Source: Fusarium oxysporum f. sp. lycopersici 4287
Taxonomy: Eukaryota; Ascomycota; Sordariomycetes; Hypocreales; Nectriaceae
Assembly (NCBI RefSeq): GCF_000149955.1
Contig: NC_030993.1
Coordinates: 1,335,048-1,399,047 of the forward strand
Reading direction: 5' to 3'
DNA: 64,000 nt
Below the pieces are notes generated by a model. It was not told the origin of the DNA and made no database searches. It was given only the letters and a program-made list of their open reading frames with translations. The first letter of the stretch is position 1. Each line of letters starts with the position of its first letter. The position numbers and the translations under genes are program-made. Below are positions 26,221 to 39,465 of this stretch, in pieces.

Positions 26221-29200
26221 ATGGCCGATACTATGGTGTCAACCGTTCGTTCACCACTATCCGAAGCATCAAATCGAATCAACTCAAATTATCCTACTCA
26301 AGAAGGTCAGCGCCACAAGCCGCGGTACGACCGCCCTAACTCATCCATTGTCAACAACACCGCACGCACAAACTATGGGCACCCGACTGCATACTTTTCT
26401 GGCCGACCTCCTACTCAACAACAGCCTACAGTTTCAACACCTCAAGAGCAAGCCACTTTAAAGCCTCCCAGTGAGATGGATGATGAACGTCGACATTCGG
26501 CGGCATCTTACGATTCTTCAGGAAGTGGCCGCAGTAAGAAGAACTACAAGACGCATATAGGGCCGTGGCAGTTAGGCAGGACCCTTGGCAAAGGCTCATC
26601 TGCGCGCGTAAGACTATGTCGCCACACAGGTACAAATCAGCTGGCTGCCGTCAAGATTGTCAACAGACGGATGGCGTATCTTGTACAAGATAGTAGTTTG
26701 GCTGCTCTTAGCAAGTGGGACAATAATCTCCCAGAACAGATCGATGGCGAGATGCGTGTTCCCATGGCTATTGAGCGAGAAGTGGCAATCTTGAAGCTCA
26801 TCGAACATCCGAACATCATGAAATTATACGATATCTGGGAGAACCGCTCAGAGGTGTAAGTGCTCCACGCAGGGATTTTTGCGAGAGGAAACTGACAATT
26901 TAGCTACTTGATACTTGAATATATTGACCAAGGTGACTTGTTTACCTTTATCAACATGAAGGGGCCGCCTGAGTGAGGAAGTTTCTATCTTCTTTCTTCC
27001 GACAATCATCAGCGCCATCTCAACTGCCATTCCTTCANNNNNNNNNNNNNNNNNNNNNNNNNNNNNNNNNNNNNNNNNNNNNNNNNNNNNNNNNNNNNNN
27101 NNNNNNNNNNNNNNNNNNNNNNNNNNNNNNNNNNNNNCCTGAGACATCTTAATCAGTGCAGACCTCCAGATCAAAATCGCTGACTTTGGCATGGCTGCTC
27201 TCCATCAAACAGACACACACCAGCTTGCTACAGCTTGTGGCAGTCCTCACTATGCAGCACCTGAGCTCCTCAAGAACAGACAATACAGGGGCGACAGAGC
27301 AGATATTTGGAGCATGGGTGTTATCCTATTCGCAATGCTTTCAGCCACTCTCCCATTCGATGACCCTGATCTTCGTGTGATGATGGCTAGAACGAAGAAG
27401 GGACAATACGAGATGCCAAGTTTCCTCAGCCTAGAAGCTGAGGACCTGATCAGGCGAATGTTACAGGTCAATCCCGATAGACGCATCACCCTCAAGGACA
27501 TATGGCGTCATCCTCTGATTCGGAAGTATGCATATCTGGATAACCTTAGTGACATCAACAGTCAGCCGCCTGATATACGCAAAGGTTTTCAGTATACCCC
27601 AGTACCTACAAAGGATGTTGATCCGCAATTAGTTCGACAATTGCGATCTATGTGGCACATGTTTAGTGAGAATGATTTAAAGCTCAAGCTTACATGTGAC
27701 GAGTAAGTATTTTGTTCCTCTTCTGACTTTTGGAGTTGCAACTGTTGACATTTGCAGACCCAATGATCAAAAGGCTTTCTACTGGTTGTTATACCACTAC
27801 CGCGAGCAACAACTGGAAGATTTTAAGCCTGAGCTCGCCCACTCCACAAGTGACTATCACCACATGAAGCCCGGCACATGGAAGAAACGCGTATCGACAT
27901 GCGAATTTGCACAGCCGAGCGGCAACGGTCACGGGCGTTCCATATCACGGTTCACTGTGATTTCGAATGCCACTGAACCAGAGCCAGCACTAAACCAGGA
28001 ACCATTCCAAACAGAACGTGCGATACATTCTCGTGATTCCCAAAAAGGACAGTCATTAGTCAGTGTCCACCGTTACTCTTACGCAGAGAATGGTTCCTAT
28101 ACTGGGCAGCCCAAAAGGCTTCGAAGCGGCTCAGGAGCACGTCGCGGACGCAGGACCTCAACCCGCAATTCAACCACAGGGCGCCTTCAATCTTCTCGAG
28201 GATCGCTCTCTTCGATGCACAGCAGTCGGCAAGGTACACCTCATGCGCGGAGTTTGCGACACAAGCGTGGAGTTGACTTCACACATGTCCGGAAGAGATC
28301 GACATCATCTTCCAATCGCAATAGGAGTGGTTCAATGCCTCCTTATGTTACGGAGCAAGGATCTACATATCAGATCGAAATGATTCGATCTCACACGCCA
28401 GAACTCCCAAGCCTACCTAGTGGCGTGCTTCCAAAATTGGCGGATGGACAGGAGCCTCAACAACGCTCCTCGGGGCAAGCGTTGCGAATAACGCTTGGGT
28501 CCCGATATGCCTCCGAAATCTTCAAGGAGGAACTCCGCCACTTTAGCAGCAATATTGCCAAGGACTGTGACGAAGCATTCAAAAGCTCATTGATAGAAGA
28601 GGACTCCATCGCTGGCTCACTGACTGAACCAGACCACACCCAGTACGAATCCACACCGTTTTCCTTCACCATCGACGCACCCGAGGACTCGGCCCCAGAT
28701 CTTCTCGAGCTTTCGAATAAGTCTTTCAGCAACCGGCCTCTTCCACCTCTCCCGACTCCGACGCCAAGCTACAATGGTAATTCGTTGGCACCAACGCCTA
28801 CTGGTTCCAGACCAGTGACTGGGGAATCTTATTCAGAAGAGTTGCGCGCAGAGCAGGTCAAGGTGGCCCAGCCAGTTGTGCTTACGAGACACGCTGAGCG
28901 CCGGGTTGTCTCAGCTCCGACTTATACTCAAAAGCACAAAAGAAGTGCTGCTCTGCCATCCATTAACGAAGCTGGAGCAGCGGCCGGCGACAAGGCTCGT
29001 ATCGTGTCAGCGCCTCCTCATACGCCAACAAAGAAAGGGGTTGATAGAATCCGTGGCATCGAATACTTAAGTCAAGTCGAAAACAGTATTCGTGTGGTCC
29101 ATTCACCGGGTGACGAGAGCCCCGTGAAGATTCCCGAGCCACTCAACGTACGGAAGAAGGTACCTGAACCAGAACAACAGAACTCGGCCCCCGCTGCACA

Positions 29201-30170
29201 ACTTCGAGAGCCGGACTCAGCGTCGCAACGCAGTGTGGATGGTGGTACCACGGCCACAACACTTTCGTTGGAGCCCCCTTCCCATGATGCTCAGGCGGTG
29301 ACAAAGAAAAAAAAGATGTCTTGGTTCAAACGATCTTCAAAAGTTGAGTCAGAGCCCAGCCGGGAGTCCGTTGAGTGGCAAGATTGCACTTCGTACTTGA
29401 CTTCTAGTGATGGGAAGCGAAGCGATTCAACGTCAACAGAGGCTCCGACTAAGAAGAAGACTTTCCACTTTTCTTTCTGGAAGAGCAACAAACAAAGAGA
29501 CTCTATTATGTCAATCGCCAGTGAGTTATTCCATTAGTCCGTAAGCAGAGCCGTACGTGGTGATCTAATATTGTTAATAGGACCTGATCAGAAAGAAGAG
29601 CGGCCTTCACTGGAGTTCAACACCATGGGTAAGACACATGTTTCCGCGAAGGTATCTCAGTCCAAATGGCACGAGTCTGGCTCCGGCCCGGTGCGCAACA
29701 TTGAGGTTAAACAAAACTGGCTCGCACGCCTGTTCAGAGTCAAACCAGCAACAGACCACATTTGCATGACGATTTCGAGGAGACGAGCACGTCAGGAGGT
29801 TACCATCCTCCTACGGGAATGGCGCAAGTATGGCATCCGAGACATTCAAGTGGACAAACAAAGGAACATTGTCTTTGCAAGGATTGCAGCTAAGAACTGT
29901 GAGTGGTATCTTGACATGATTGCGGCACCAGAACTGACAGAGACCTTAGTTTTGAATCTAAAAGAAGTATCCTTTGCCGCAGAGGTTATTACAGTGATTG
30001 AGCATGGTAAGAAACAGCCACTCAGCATCATTCGATTCACGCAGGAGCGAGGAGCAGCCAGCAGCTTCCACAGAGTGGTCGACACAATGAATATGATCTT
30101 CGACGCAAGAGCTTTGGTAGTAGCCGACAGGAACAAGCGAAAGATGATGATCAAGACGCTCAACTCGTAA
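26221..30170 (+). CDS. Nim1-related Ser/Thr kinase of the Gin4/Hsl1/Cdr2 family
   Basis: Septin- and cortex-associated kinase family that links morphogenesis and septation to the Wee1/Cdk1 switch. Exons: 26221-26855, 26904 into the gap, from the gap to 27702, 27758-29520, 29581-30170. The kinase domain starts near residue 113 with GKGSSARV (glycine loop), AAVKIVN (ATP lysine, near 145) and EREVAILKLIEHPNI (helix C). The catalytic HRD loop falls in the 100-N gap. After it come IKIADFGMAAL, the activation segment ACGSPHYAAPE and DIWSMGVILFAML. A long Ser/Pro-rich, disordered region fills exon 4. The last exon carries a fungal KA1-like membrane-binding domain (WLARLFRVKP...SFHRVVDTMNMIFDARALV). 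Indels on both gap edges (about 26965-27037 and 27142-27146) break the frame but spell SEE, FRQ and PEN motifs in alternating frames. Which of Gin4 or Hsl1 is the true orthologue cannot be settled here. Confidence 0.92.
27038..27137. other. Assembly gap (100 N) inside the kinase domain
   Basis: Exactly 100 Ns, a conventional filler length, so the true gap size is unknown. It removes the catalytic-loop region of the kinase. The adjoining sequence on both sides shows reading-frame errors. Confidence 0.98.
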
Positions 30171-32686
30171 TATCGGTGTTTGAATCAGCTCCACGCTGGT
30201 TCCTTCGATATGTACTTGTCGAAATATGATGCAAGCTGGCCATTGGCACAGCGTCAGCGGCCTTGCGGGTTGGATCACGCGGTTATGCGAAGAGTTATGT
30301 GCATGGTATTGGTTGTAAGGAGTTGGATGTATGAGCCATTGCTTTCCGTTTTGTTCTGCTTTTGGGTCGGGGTGAAAGGCATGATTTCTTTTTATCTTAA
30401 ACATGGACGGGCGAATATGCGGAGGACTGGAGGGAATAGTTGTAGGCTAGAGATAGCCATTGAGTCGTCCCTTAACTACATAGTCCCTTTATCATCCTAT
30501 ATCGTGACTTTTCTCTTGGAAACCTGGTCATTTAAAAACAAAACTAGTAAGGCAAGATGAACACACGGCTTGCGCCCAGAAGGTGAGCCCACGTGTTGGT
30601 TAAATGTCTGAAGTATGTTTTTGTGCCTTGGAGCTGATTTCAGCAAAGAGCTGTCCAAGAGCTGAAACTCATGGTGGTCTTGCCTAGTCCATGCCTCAAA
30701 CTTCATCTTTGTGTAACCATCATAAACTGTAGACTTAGAATACTAATTTAATCAATGGAGCTCAAGTTACAGAAACTGTTGAGACTGCTTCTTCCTTGCA
30801 CTGTTTAGATCCTGTGACTTACATAGCAATGCGTTTTCTGCAACCCTTCTGTCGAATAGAGCGGGTCTGCGGGAAGTAATCAGACATTAATCATCTGAAT
30901 TGCCTTGGTTTGAGAAAAAGGACTTCATAGTTATGTGTATGCTTCGACTTTGCGTTTGGGTTACGTCTTATACAGTTCCATAGATTCGAGCAAATCTTTT
31001 GAGAAGTTGTACTGGTGGCACCCATCACTACCTTGGCAGACAAACAGCCAAAACTCAGGAACCCTTTGCTAAGGCAAGGTCTCCTATGGTTTATGGCTGA
31101 CTTATAGTCGGCCCAGGGGGATGATATAGTCATCTTTCACTCTGAGTCCTGATGCGTTGTAGTTTCAGCACGTATAGCCAGTTTGGTAAACCACGCCATT
31201 GCTTATCTGGACCAGTCATAGTAATTCAGATAGTATGAAGACCAAAATATCTATAGATGCTCATCAATCAAGTAGTAGATTATTCAGGGGAACAATTAAC
31301 TCTCCACCACAAATCAAACGAGTGTTTGACTTACTATCACCTCCATTTCAAACTAACCCGCCTGTAGTCTTGGATCTCTTGATATGCTGGCACAGATACA
31401 TAATCTTAATGCCTGATCTTAACAAATCAACACATGTAGCCCGATTTGAGCCTGTGTTTAGCTAGAGAGAGCGCTGCTATGTCTCATCAGTCTATTTGTC
31501 AATATGGTTGTCGAGAGCAACAGCAAACAAGCTTACGTTTACTTCGAGACGCTTGATAAGTCTTCTTTTTCATAGAGCTTACCTTGCTCAGGCAAGTGAT
31601 ACGGTGAGTAGAGAGTACCCTCAAACTGTCCCATAACACGATTGAGTGACCCGTGGGCGAAATGTTAGCTACCATAGCAATGAGTTTGGTTGTCGGAGGT
31701 CAAGTCCGAATCGATCAACATGTGTGGAGAAGTTCGGTAGTTTTCCCGAGATATGGATGGATCCCTTCACCTGCCTCGGCTGTTCGGTCGGGAGATCGGA
31801 TCCATGATTTCGATAGCGAGATATGCTTCTTCACCGAGACCACATTATATACACTTCTCAAGCTTACTAAATAATAAAAGGTAATAAGTCTTGGAATTGT
31901 GTTCCCTTGCTGGTGGCCTGGTAGTAAAAACCAAACCCTCTCGGAGGTCAAGACCGAACGAAGTACGGTGTCATTGATTACGGTAGGTACAGTTGATCAA
32001 TAAGTCAATAGTTCCAAGAGTGTAGTTAGTAGTCGCTGCAACCGAGGTTCAATAAGAATGGCTTGATTTGCATCGAGAGGCTTAGAACGATGGCAAGCGA
32101 ATGCAAGTTCTCGGTCGAAGACCGAGCAATAAACAAGGTGGTGGTTAACAAAGCCATTGAATAGGTCCAGTAATTCTGAGATGGAGGATAGAGTATGGAA
32201 TGGGGTACCTGGTGTCTCATGTGTACAAAGATTCCTGTAAAGGCATACAAGATGTTGCCCACGGCCCCTAGCAAATTTGGTGGCAGCTTGTCCACTTGGA
32301 TGTACAGATTTTAGCTGTCCAAGTACCCTTTCGGCTGAGTTCCCCGGACCGTCACGGCAGTTAGCCACCATCTTTCCGTCTCCACATGCTGTTCTGTTCA
32401 CCTTGACCTTTTAGCGTCAGATCTTGCCTGCTTTGATGCTGCTTTTAACCTGTGAACCTTCACTCCATCCACCCGAGCCAGGCCGATGGCTACCGAGCTC
32501 AACACGGACGATGGCCGTTGTTTGGTCATCGAATGGAAAAGCACGGTGATTGAAATCCCAAGATCCCAGTATCGACAAGCTTACTGTCGCGGCAAGCTTG
32601 TGAAGACAGCTGCCCGCGCAACAAACGATCTGTCCTTGTAGCGCCTTGCTATGAGGGAACGGAAGTAACGAAAGCCAACTTGACCA

Positions 32687-32747
32687 AGGTAGGTAGGTAG
32701 GTAGGTAGGTAGGTAGGTAGGTAGGTAGGTAGGTAGGTAGGTAGGTA
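32687..32747. repeat. (AGGT)15 tetranucleotide microsatellite
   Basis: Fifteen uninterrupted copies of AGGT, about 570 bp upstream of the malate synthase start. It ends in a GGTACC palindrome. A perfect run of this length should be polymorphic between isolates. Confidence 0.97.
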
Positions 32748-33029
32748 CCTGACTTAATTAAATATGAGAGCTGTGAACTCCTTCACAGGTGCACTTAAAC
32801 AATCGTCGGACTTCGATGTACGGGCTGGTCTCGGCGCACGTACGTAGTACGTAGGTAAAGTACAGTGCGGTGTTGCATTTGACATTCATTTGCAGGGATA
32901 TCTCTATCTTCATCTTCCCCAGGCCCGGTGCCGTCACTGACGCGGAGGCGCCCCTCGGCCCTCGTCCGAGGCATGTTACGCCTTCAGGAATTTGATGTGC
33001 GGAGCACCAGCTGCTTCAGTGTTAACATC

Positions 33030-33036
33030 TATATAA
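33030..33036 (+). promoter_or_regulatory. Candidate TATA box for malate synthase
   Basis: The sequence TATATAA lies about 280 bp upstream of the start codon, followed by pyrimidine-rich sequence (33240-33310) just before the ATG. The distance suits a TATA element only if the leader is fairly long. Confidence 0.35.
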
Positions 33037-33317
33037 CTGCCTTGTCCCAATCATTCTGCCCTTCAATACTAGTTCTCCCAATAATTTACTCTCACCTATC
33101 AAGATCGAGCTTTTTCCCGAACCCTACACTTGTCTCATTCAAACTTTGCGCAAAGTATCAGAGTTACTTGCAAGCGCCGTCACTGGCACCTCATTACTGG
33201 AGACAGACATCGTCGACACGTGAAAGTGCTGGCAGCAGTACATAATACCCATTAACCTTTCACCTCTCCTCATCCTCCATCAGTCAAACCAAGAACTGTT
33301 CTCCATTTGCGATCACA

Positions 33318-35124
33318 ATGGCCTCCGTCGATTCTGTCCTTCAGGGTGTCTCCGTCTCCGGCAAGGTTGACGACATCCACCGCAAGATCCTCACGCCCGA
33401 GGCTCTCGCCTTTCTTGCACTGCTGCACCGTTCCTTCAATGAGCGACGCAAGAATCTCCTTGAGCGCCGCAAGGCTCGCCAGGCCGAGCTTGATCGAGGA
33501 GTTCTTCCTGACTTTCTTCCTGAGACTAAGCATATTCGCGAGAACCCTACGTGGAAGGGTGCCCCTCCTGCCCCGGGCCTGGTGGACCGTCGTGTTGAGA
33601 TCACCGGCCCCACAGACCGGAAGATGGTTGTCAACGCACTAAACGCCAACGTCTACACTTACATGGCTGACTTTGAGGGTGAGTCGCTATTCTTACTGCA
33701 TCTTGAATTGTTTCCTCCATGGACTGGAAAATGACCGTCTATGGCTTCAATGGATGTATGAGCTAGAGATGATCCAGTCTGCTAACCCTGTAATAGACTC
33801 CAGTGCCCCAACTTGGGATAATATGATTAATGGACAGGTCAACCTGTACGATGCCAACCGCCGTCAGGTCGACTTCAAGCAGGGACAAAAGGAATATAAG
33901 CTTCGTACCGACCGCAAGCTACCTACTCTCATTGTCCGCCCTCGTGGCTGGCACCTCGAGGAGAAGCATGTCACAGTTGATGGCGAGCCTATCTCTGGTT
34001 CCCTCTTCGACTTTGGTCTTTACTTCTTCCACAATGCCTTTGAGACGCAACGTCAGGGCTTCGGTCCTTACTTTTACCTTCCAAAGATGGAGAGCCATCT
34101 TGAGGCTCGCCTTTGGAACGACGCCTTCAACCTTGCTCAAGACTACATCGGTATGCCCAGAGGCACCATCCGAGGTACTGTTCTGATTGAGACCATCCTT
34201 GCCGCTTTCGAGATGGACGAGATCATTTATGAGCTTCGCGACCATAGCTCTGGTCTCAACTGCGGTCGATGGGACTACATCTTCAGCGTTATCAAGAAGT
34301 TCCGCAACAACCCGAATTTTGTCCTGCCAGACCGTTCCGCGGTCACCATGACTGTTCCCTTCATGGAATCATATGTGAAACTTCTGATCCAGACATGTCA
34401 TAAGCGTGGTGTTCACGCCATGGGTGGTATGGCTGCACAGATCCCTATCAAGAATGATACTGCTGCCAACGACAAGGCTATGGAGGGTGTCCGCGCCGAC
34501 AAGCTCCGTGAAGTCCGTGCTGGACACGACGGCACTTGGGTTGCCCACCCTGCTCTTGCAAGCATCGCTACCGAGATCTTTGACAAAGCATATGCCAACT
34601 TCCCAACCAGCTGTTTGTGAGAAGAGAGGATGTTACCATTGGCCAGAACGATCTGCTCAACATGAACGTCCCCGGTACCATCACGGAAGAGGGAATCAAG
34701 AAGACCCTTAACATTGGTCTTGGTTATATGGAGGCATGGATTCGCGGAGTGGGTTTGTGTCCCCATCAACTACCTCATGGAGGATGCTGCCACCGCCGAA
34801 GTCTCTCGAAGTCAACTTTGGCAATGGGTCAAACATGGCGTTAACACTGCTGAAGGCAAGCGTGTTGATAAGTCGTACGCTTTGAAGCTGCTCAAGGAGA
34901 GTGCTGATCAGCTTGCTGCGTCTGCCCCCAAGGGTAACAAATACCACCTTGCTGCTCAATACTTCTCTAGTCAGGTCACTGGAGAGGATTATGCCGACTT
35001 CCTCACAACGTAAGTTCATCCAACCCCCACAGTCGATCTGGGTTCAGAGTACTAACTACTGCGTAGTCTTCTCTACAACGAGATTACTCAGGCCGGACCT
35101 CCCAGCCCTGCTTCTAAGCTATAA
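33318..35124 (+). CDS. MLS1: Malate synthase, peroxisomal (glyoxylate cycle)
   Basis: Condenses glyoxylate with acetyl-CoA to malate, allowing growth on acetate and fatty acids. Exons 33318-33678, 33797-35009 and 35067-35124; intron 2 has a TACTAACT branch site. The family signature [16 protein letters not shown] is intact, as are [10 protein letters not shown] and [12 protein letters not shown] in the TIM barrel. The C-terminus PASKL ends in the PTS1 signal SKL, so the enzyme goes to peroxisomes. Three homopolymers in exon 2 are one base too long (34585-34587, 34600-34601, 34754-34756). Removing one base from each restores [15 protein letters not shown] and [13 protein letters not shown] and gives 1629 nt, exactly 542 codons plus stop, the expected size. 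As given, the frame would stop at 34620 after TSCL. I regard the gene as functional and the shifts as sequence errors. Confidence 0.96.
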
Positions 35125-37040
35125 ATAAATTTGTATTCAAAAAAAGGGGGATCAAAATAGGCATAATGGATCTATCGAGCGTTTCATGAGTGTATGCATA
35201 ATTCAGACTTTTTCCAATATGTTGTGGTTTTGGGTCATGATATCATTTGTTATTTACACAGCCAAGGACTGGCATTCATCTACGACAAAAAGAGGTCATT
35301 CTTTTAATAGTTCGAAATCTGTGACCAGTAAATCACCAGTATCAAGTCTCATTGTGAATCTTATCGATCTGTAGTATGGATGACTTCCTTGCAGCCACCA
35401 AATACTTACTCACCCACATCACTTAGCACAAATATCCAACAAACAGAGGGCCAGATTTCCTCAAAAAGCCTTTTATAGCTATTCGGGTCATTCTACATCG
35501 TTGGAAGAGGGTTGATCTCATTCAAATATGTTGGTGAATAACCTTCAACTGTGCATTTGCAAGTTTTGGGAGTCCACAACTCTAGCCATAGTTGATAGTG
35601 TACTTAGCAAGGCGTGGTATGTTAGAGAGCAAGCCAGGGAGCTCAGTGGACCTTTTTGTATCAATGACTGTATTTGTTTGAAGTTTGGGGCCATGCAGGG
35701 TAATATATCGCTGAGTGTCGCTGCGTCCCTTCACCCGTGCGTCTCATGGCAAGTCATCGAAACATGACTCCTCATTTAAGCTTACACTTGAGGCAAGAAG
35801 CATATGTGTTTCTACTAGTTAATTGGTTTGTGTATCCAAAAGAAGAAACAAAAACCCCAAGCATAGTCATTTTGCCCCATGGCTGTGGTAAGGACATTGG
35901 TGACCTGCGTATCAAAAGCGTTCAACATGATGGTGCTTTCCCATATCTTTACAGTCGCACCGTAGCTACCTACATACCCACGTTAGTTATTAAAACTTCT
36001 AGCAAGGTCTAATTTAATCAAAGAATAGATGTTGAGATTTGAAGACTACGTATCCAGCGACAATACCTTCAGGAGCGTTGCATGAGAGCAAAGCATGCCT
36101 ACAGAAGAGCCTATATGGATAGACAACTTCCATACTTTAATTCAATATATTTTGATACTTATTTAGAGCCACGGGAGGTTATGGTTCAGGACTGGGACCA
36201 TTGAAAGTTCCAGCAACCAATTTGTGCGTTTCCTGTGTCCTCTGGCATGACTCCAGCAGCGAATCGTCATGGCCAAGAATACAAGTATACATATGGAAAC
36301 TGAGAGTGATACAGACTTCTCTAATTATTTCATTAATTCTTTTTTTTTTTCTTTTTCTTTTTTCCACGAAGCATCCTCCATCTCATGAAGCCATGCTTGG
36401 TCAGTGATGGTTGCACTAGTGGTGAAGTTGCTGGTATCATATATGAGATAGTACCGAAGAAACAAGCATAAACACATATAATGCCTAGGAAGATCCTTGT
36501 GGTGTCCCTGACTATTACCAGTAAAATAAAAGCTACCGGACTTGGCTACAACCCCTTAGATGTCTCCTCCCGTGAACTCGACTCTCAGGTTACACAACTA
36601 TCCGCCATCATTGCCAGTTCCCGAGACACTCAGCGGAGGATTTATTTCCTGCCGACCACACCATCCGGGTAGTTTCAAGTCGGGAGAGTGCATGGAGCTC
36701 ATCATGTATCCCGAGGTCTGAGTCTGATGTAGTATCACACCGGGAGGCTGCAGACGGGAGGGCTCGGTCTGGGCCGTGAGCTGTTTTGAGGATGCACTTT
36801 GAGTCGAGGCAAAAGTTACAACTCTTGTCTTCAAGAGGCACCTCTATTGATACAAACGCAGATTAGCACAGCAAAAGGGCACCTCTTGCCGATATTTGAG
36901 TGAGCTTCTTCATCTGCCCTGTCACGAGTAGGGTTGAAGTATGAGGCCAGTTCATAGAGTTTCTAATTCGTGAATCGGCCAATAGGCGGTTTATCACAGG
37001 CTTATACTGATACGGCAACTTCAATATCACAGACTTCTCG

Positions 37041-37071
37041 AAAAAAATAAATAAATAAATAAATAAATAAA
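37041..37071. repeat. A-run followed by (TAAA)6 microsatellite
   Basis: Seven As followed by about six TAAA units in noncoding DNA. No functional role is evident. Confidence 0.9.
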
Positions 37072-39436
37072 CTATTATTATAGCTGCATTGCCATCTACT
37101 CGTTCCAACACGGCCAGCGGGGCCATGGGTGAATGATTGTCTTCGACGCAAGTGAAGATACACAATCACATCAGCATGGGGAGAACAACAACCTATCAAT
37201 GATCCATTCGGAATAAATCGAATCAAGTCATTGGGTGTCGCACTCTTCCTATTACGACGCTGGTGAGGGCATTCATTGAATGTTGCAGATCACCGATATA
37301 CGAAACGCTACGATGGAAGCTTGTCAAGCCCAGGTTGAGGATACACAATACCAGTATGCAAAGTCGATACGAGAATAAGATGCAAACTTGTTGAGAGGAC
37401 GTGCATTCTTGTTTAGTATGGTTGAGATGCAAACAGCATCTCGTATGCGCAAACTTCCGCTGCCCAACTGATCAGCACCCACGGGGGGAGTCCCTCGTCC
37501 CAGACATTTCGGGGAAAACAAGTCCTGTTGTAAAGATGACACAAACTATTACTGGACATAAACCGAAAGAAGAGAGAGGGGGGTGAAAGAAGTATCTAAG
37601 TGATCGCCATCACCAGAACAGGCGAGGTACCTTTCAAATGCATGAGCTGCTGTGGCCAGCCAGCAAGGATAGCTCCGTGCATAACGTCGTCCACTCTCTT
37701 GCGCACATTGATTTCTCACGGACACAAGAACGTCACTGACTGATAATGAGGTACAGCTCAGTCTCGGCCAGAGGTAGTTCGCCGTCGTGCAAACCCCCCT
37801 TTGGCTCAGTTCACATCTGAAGTCTGCATTTGGCCATGAACAAAGGTTAGCCCTGTTAAATCTTGGGTCCGTGCTATGAAACAATACCATGAATAGCGAT
37901 GGTTTTGGCCAATTTTGTTTCAAGCTAACTCTTCGCTGCTCGAGCATTGTCTGTTTTTTTTTTTTTTTCTTTGGCGCTGATGTCCGGCGTAAACCCTGTC
38001 GAAGAACATGTGTGCACATACCGTACCTGTGCGAAGCCGAATATCACATCTCCGTACTCGGGCCTTCAGCCTCGACGCCATGTCAGATCCGTGGCTGGCT
38101 GTCTAGAACCACATCACCCCATTCTCGACCGTGATCCCACTCTGTAGTGGTCGGACCACGCCCTGGCTTACAAGCTTGAGCACAATGTCTCGATCTGAAA
38201 GACAACGGAAAAAGCCGCAATGTACACTTCACTTTCACGAACCATCCACTCCCGTTCCCATACACCTCATCGCCTCCCAGATCGACTGGATTTGCCTCTC
38301 CGCTACTCGCCCTTCTTCACTAGCTCTCTGCGCGCCGTTCCAGAATCTAGTGCAGGTCTTGTGCGCCCTCCTTAGTAACCCATCCTTCACTTGTGCAGTT
38401 CCCCGTACACTCAAACGCCCCAGCATAAACTCCTGTAGTGAGTTTCTCTCATAGATGCTTGGGTACAGTCAGGTGCCGGACAGGGTCGAAAAAGGCAGTA
38501 ATGGCTTGAGTTAACCTCCTTTCGACAGTCGGTGGCGAGAGGTTAGTTTACCAGTCTTCCCTTGGAGCCAAGCGCTCTGCAGCGCCTTGCGCCTGACCCG
38601 ACAAGCATGTTTGACATTTCAACCTCATCTGACGGTTTCATTCAGGGCCTTCTGAGGCTAAATGCTCATATTCCGGGTGGGCTGCGATAAGCGTTATTTA
38701 GCGTCCTAATGGAGGCGACGAGAGCCATCGGAAATGAGGGTATTCACAGTTTATCGAAATTTTGAAGTCACCACCAAACGCTAACCAAAAGGTCTTAGAC
38801 AGAAAGCTTGATTATTCTTCGCTCCAGCCCACGTTGCAATCATCCACGGACAAGCTCTCCTCTTACAATCCCGCGTCTCATTCCTCGACAAAATCACCCC
38901 TTTTCAGCACAGAATTTCCCTGCAAGACGTTTCCAGTAGCATACCACAGCTAAAAACACCTATTTTGGCATAGAAAGTACATACATAGTTGTGCTAGGGA
39001 GAAGCCATCGTCTAGATTTCGGGCGTTTACTTGGTGGACAGAATCACGTTGACCTTTCACTGCCACGGGCATCTGGAGAAGCTTGCCACGATCATTCTAC
39101 AGGACCCTATCCTTTCTTTCTGAGACATAAGAAAATTTCAACCCAGGTATTCGTTGAGACAACGTCCCGAGGACTGAAGGGTATCAACACACCTCACCAG
39201 AGACCTGGTTCTGTCCTGTCCTCACTCGCCATCAAGCGTTTAGTCCAGCTTCTTGACTAGGAATGATTATTTGAGCACACCACCCAAATGGGACATCCCC
39301 TATCAGAACTCACGAACTTCCAACACCAAAAAGAAAAATCTTGTGTCAGAAGATTGAATAGTTCCATTGTGAAGGCCCGAGATGGGTTGTACTTCTATTT
39401 CCATCGTTGTATGCGGAGGACGGGGTATGGCAACAT

Positions 39437-39465
39437 GGAAGGGAAGGGAAGGGAAGGGAAGGGAA
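39437..39465. repeat. (GGGAA)5-6 pentanucleotide repeat
   Basis: About five to six purine-only pentamers in noncoding DNA on the 3' side of con7. Confidence 0.9.

Larger units (their letters stand above)
30171..33317. other. Intergenic region between the kinase and malate synthase
   Basis: About 3.1 kb holding the kinase 3' UTR and the malate synthase promoter. The section 30700-32400 contains only short frames without family features. An AGGT microsatellite begins at 32687 and a TATATAA element lies at 33030. No RNA gene or mobile element was recognised. Confidence 0.55.

Noticed and set aside
33318..35124. Malate synthase as a pseudogene
   Set aside because: All three frame breaks are one-base homopolymer changes, and the rest including the PTS1 signal is intact.
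39437..39465. GGGAA repeat as an array of BrlA-type binding sites
   Set aside because: The base preceding AAGGG in the repeat is G, which does not fit the (C/A)(G/A)AGGG(G/A) consensus.
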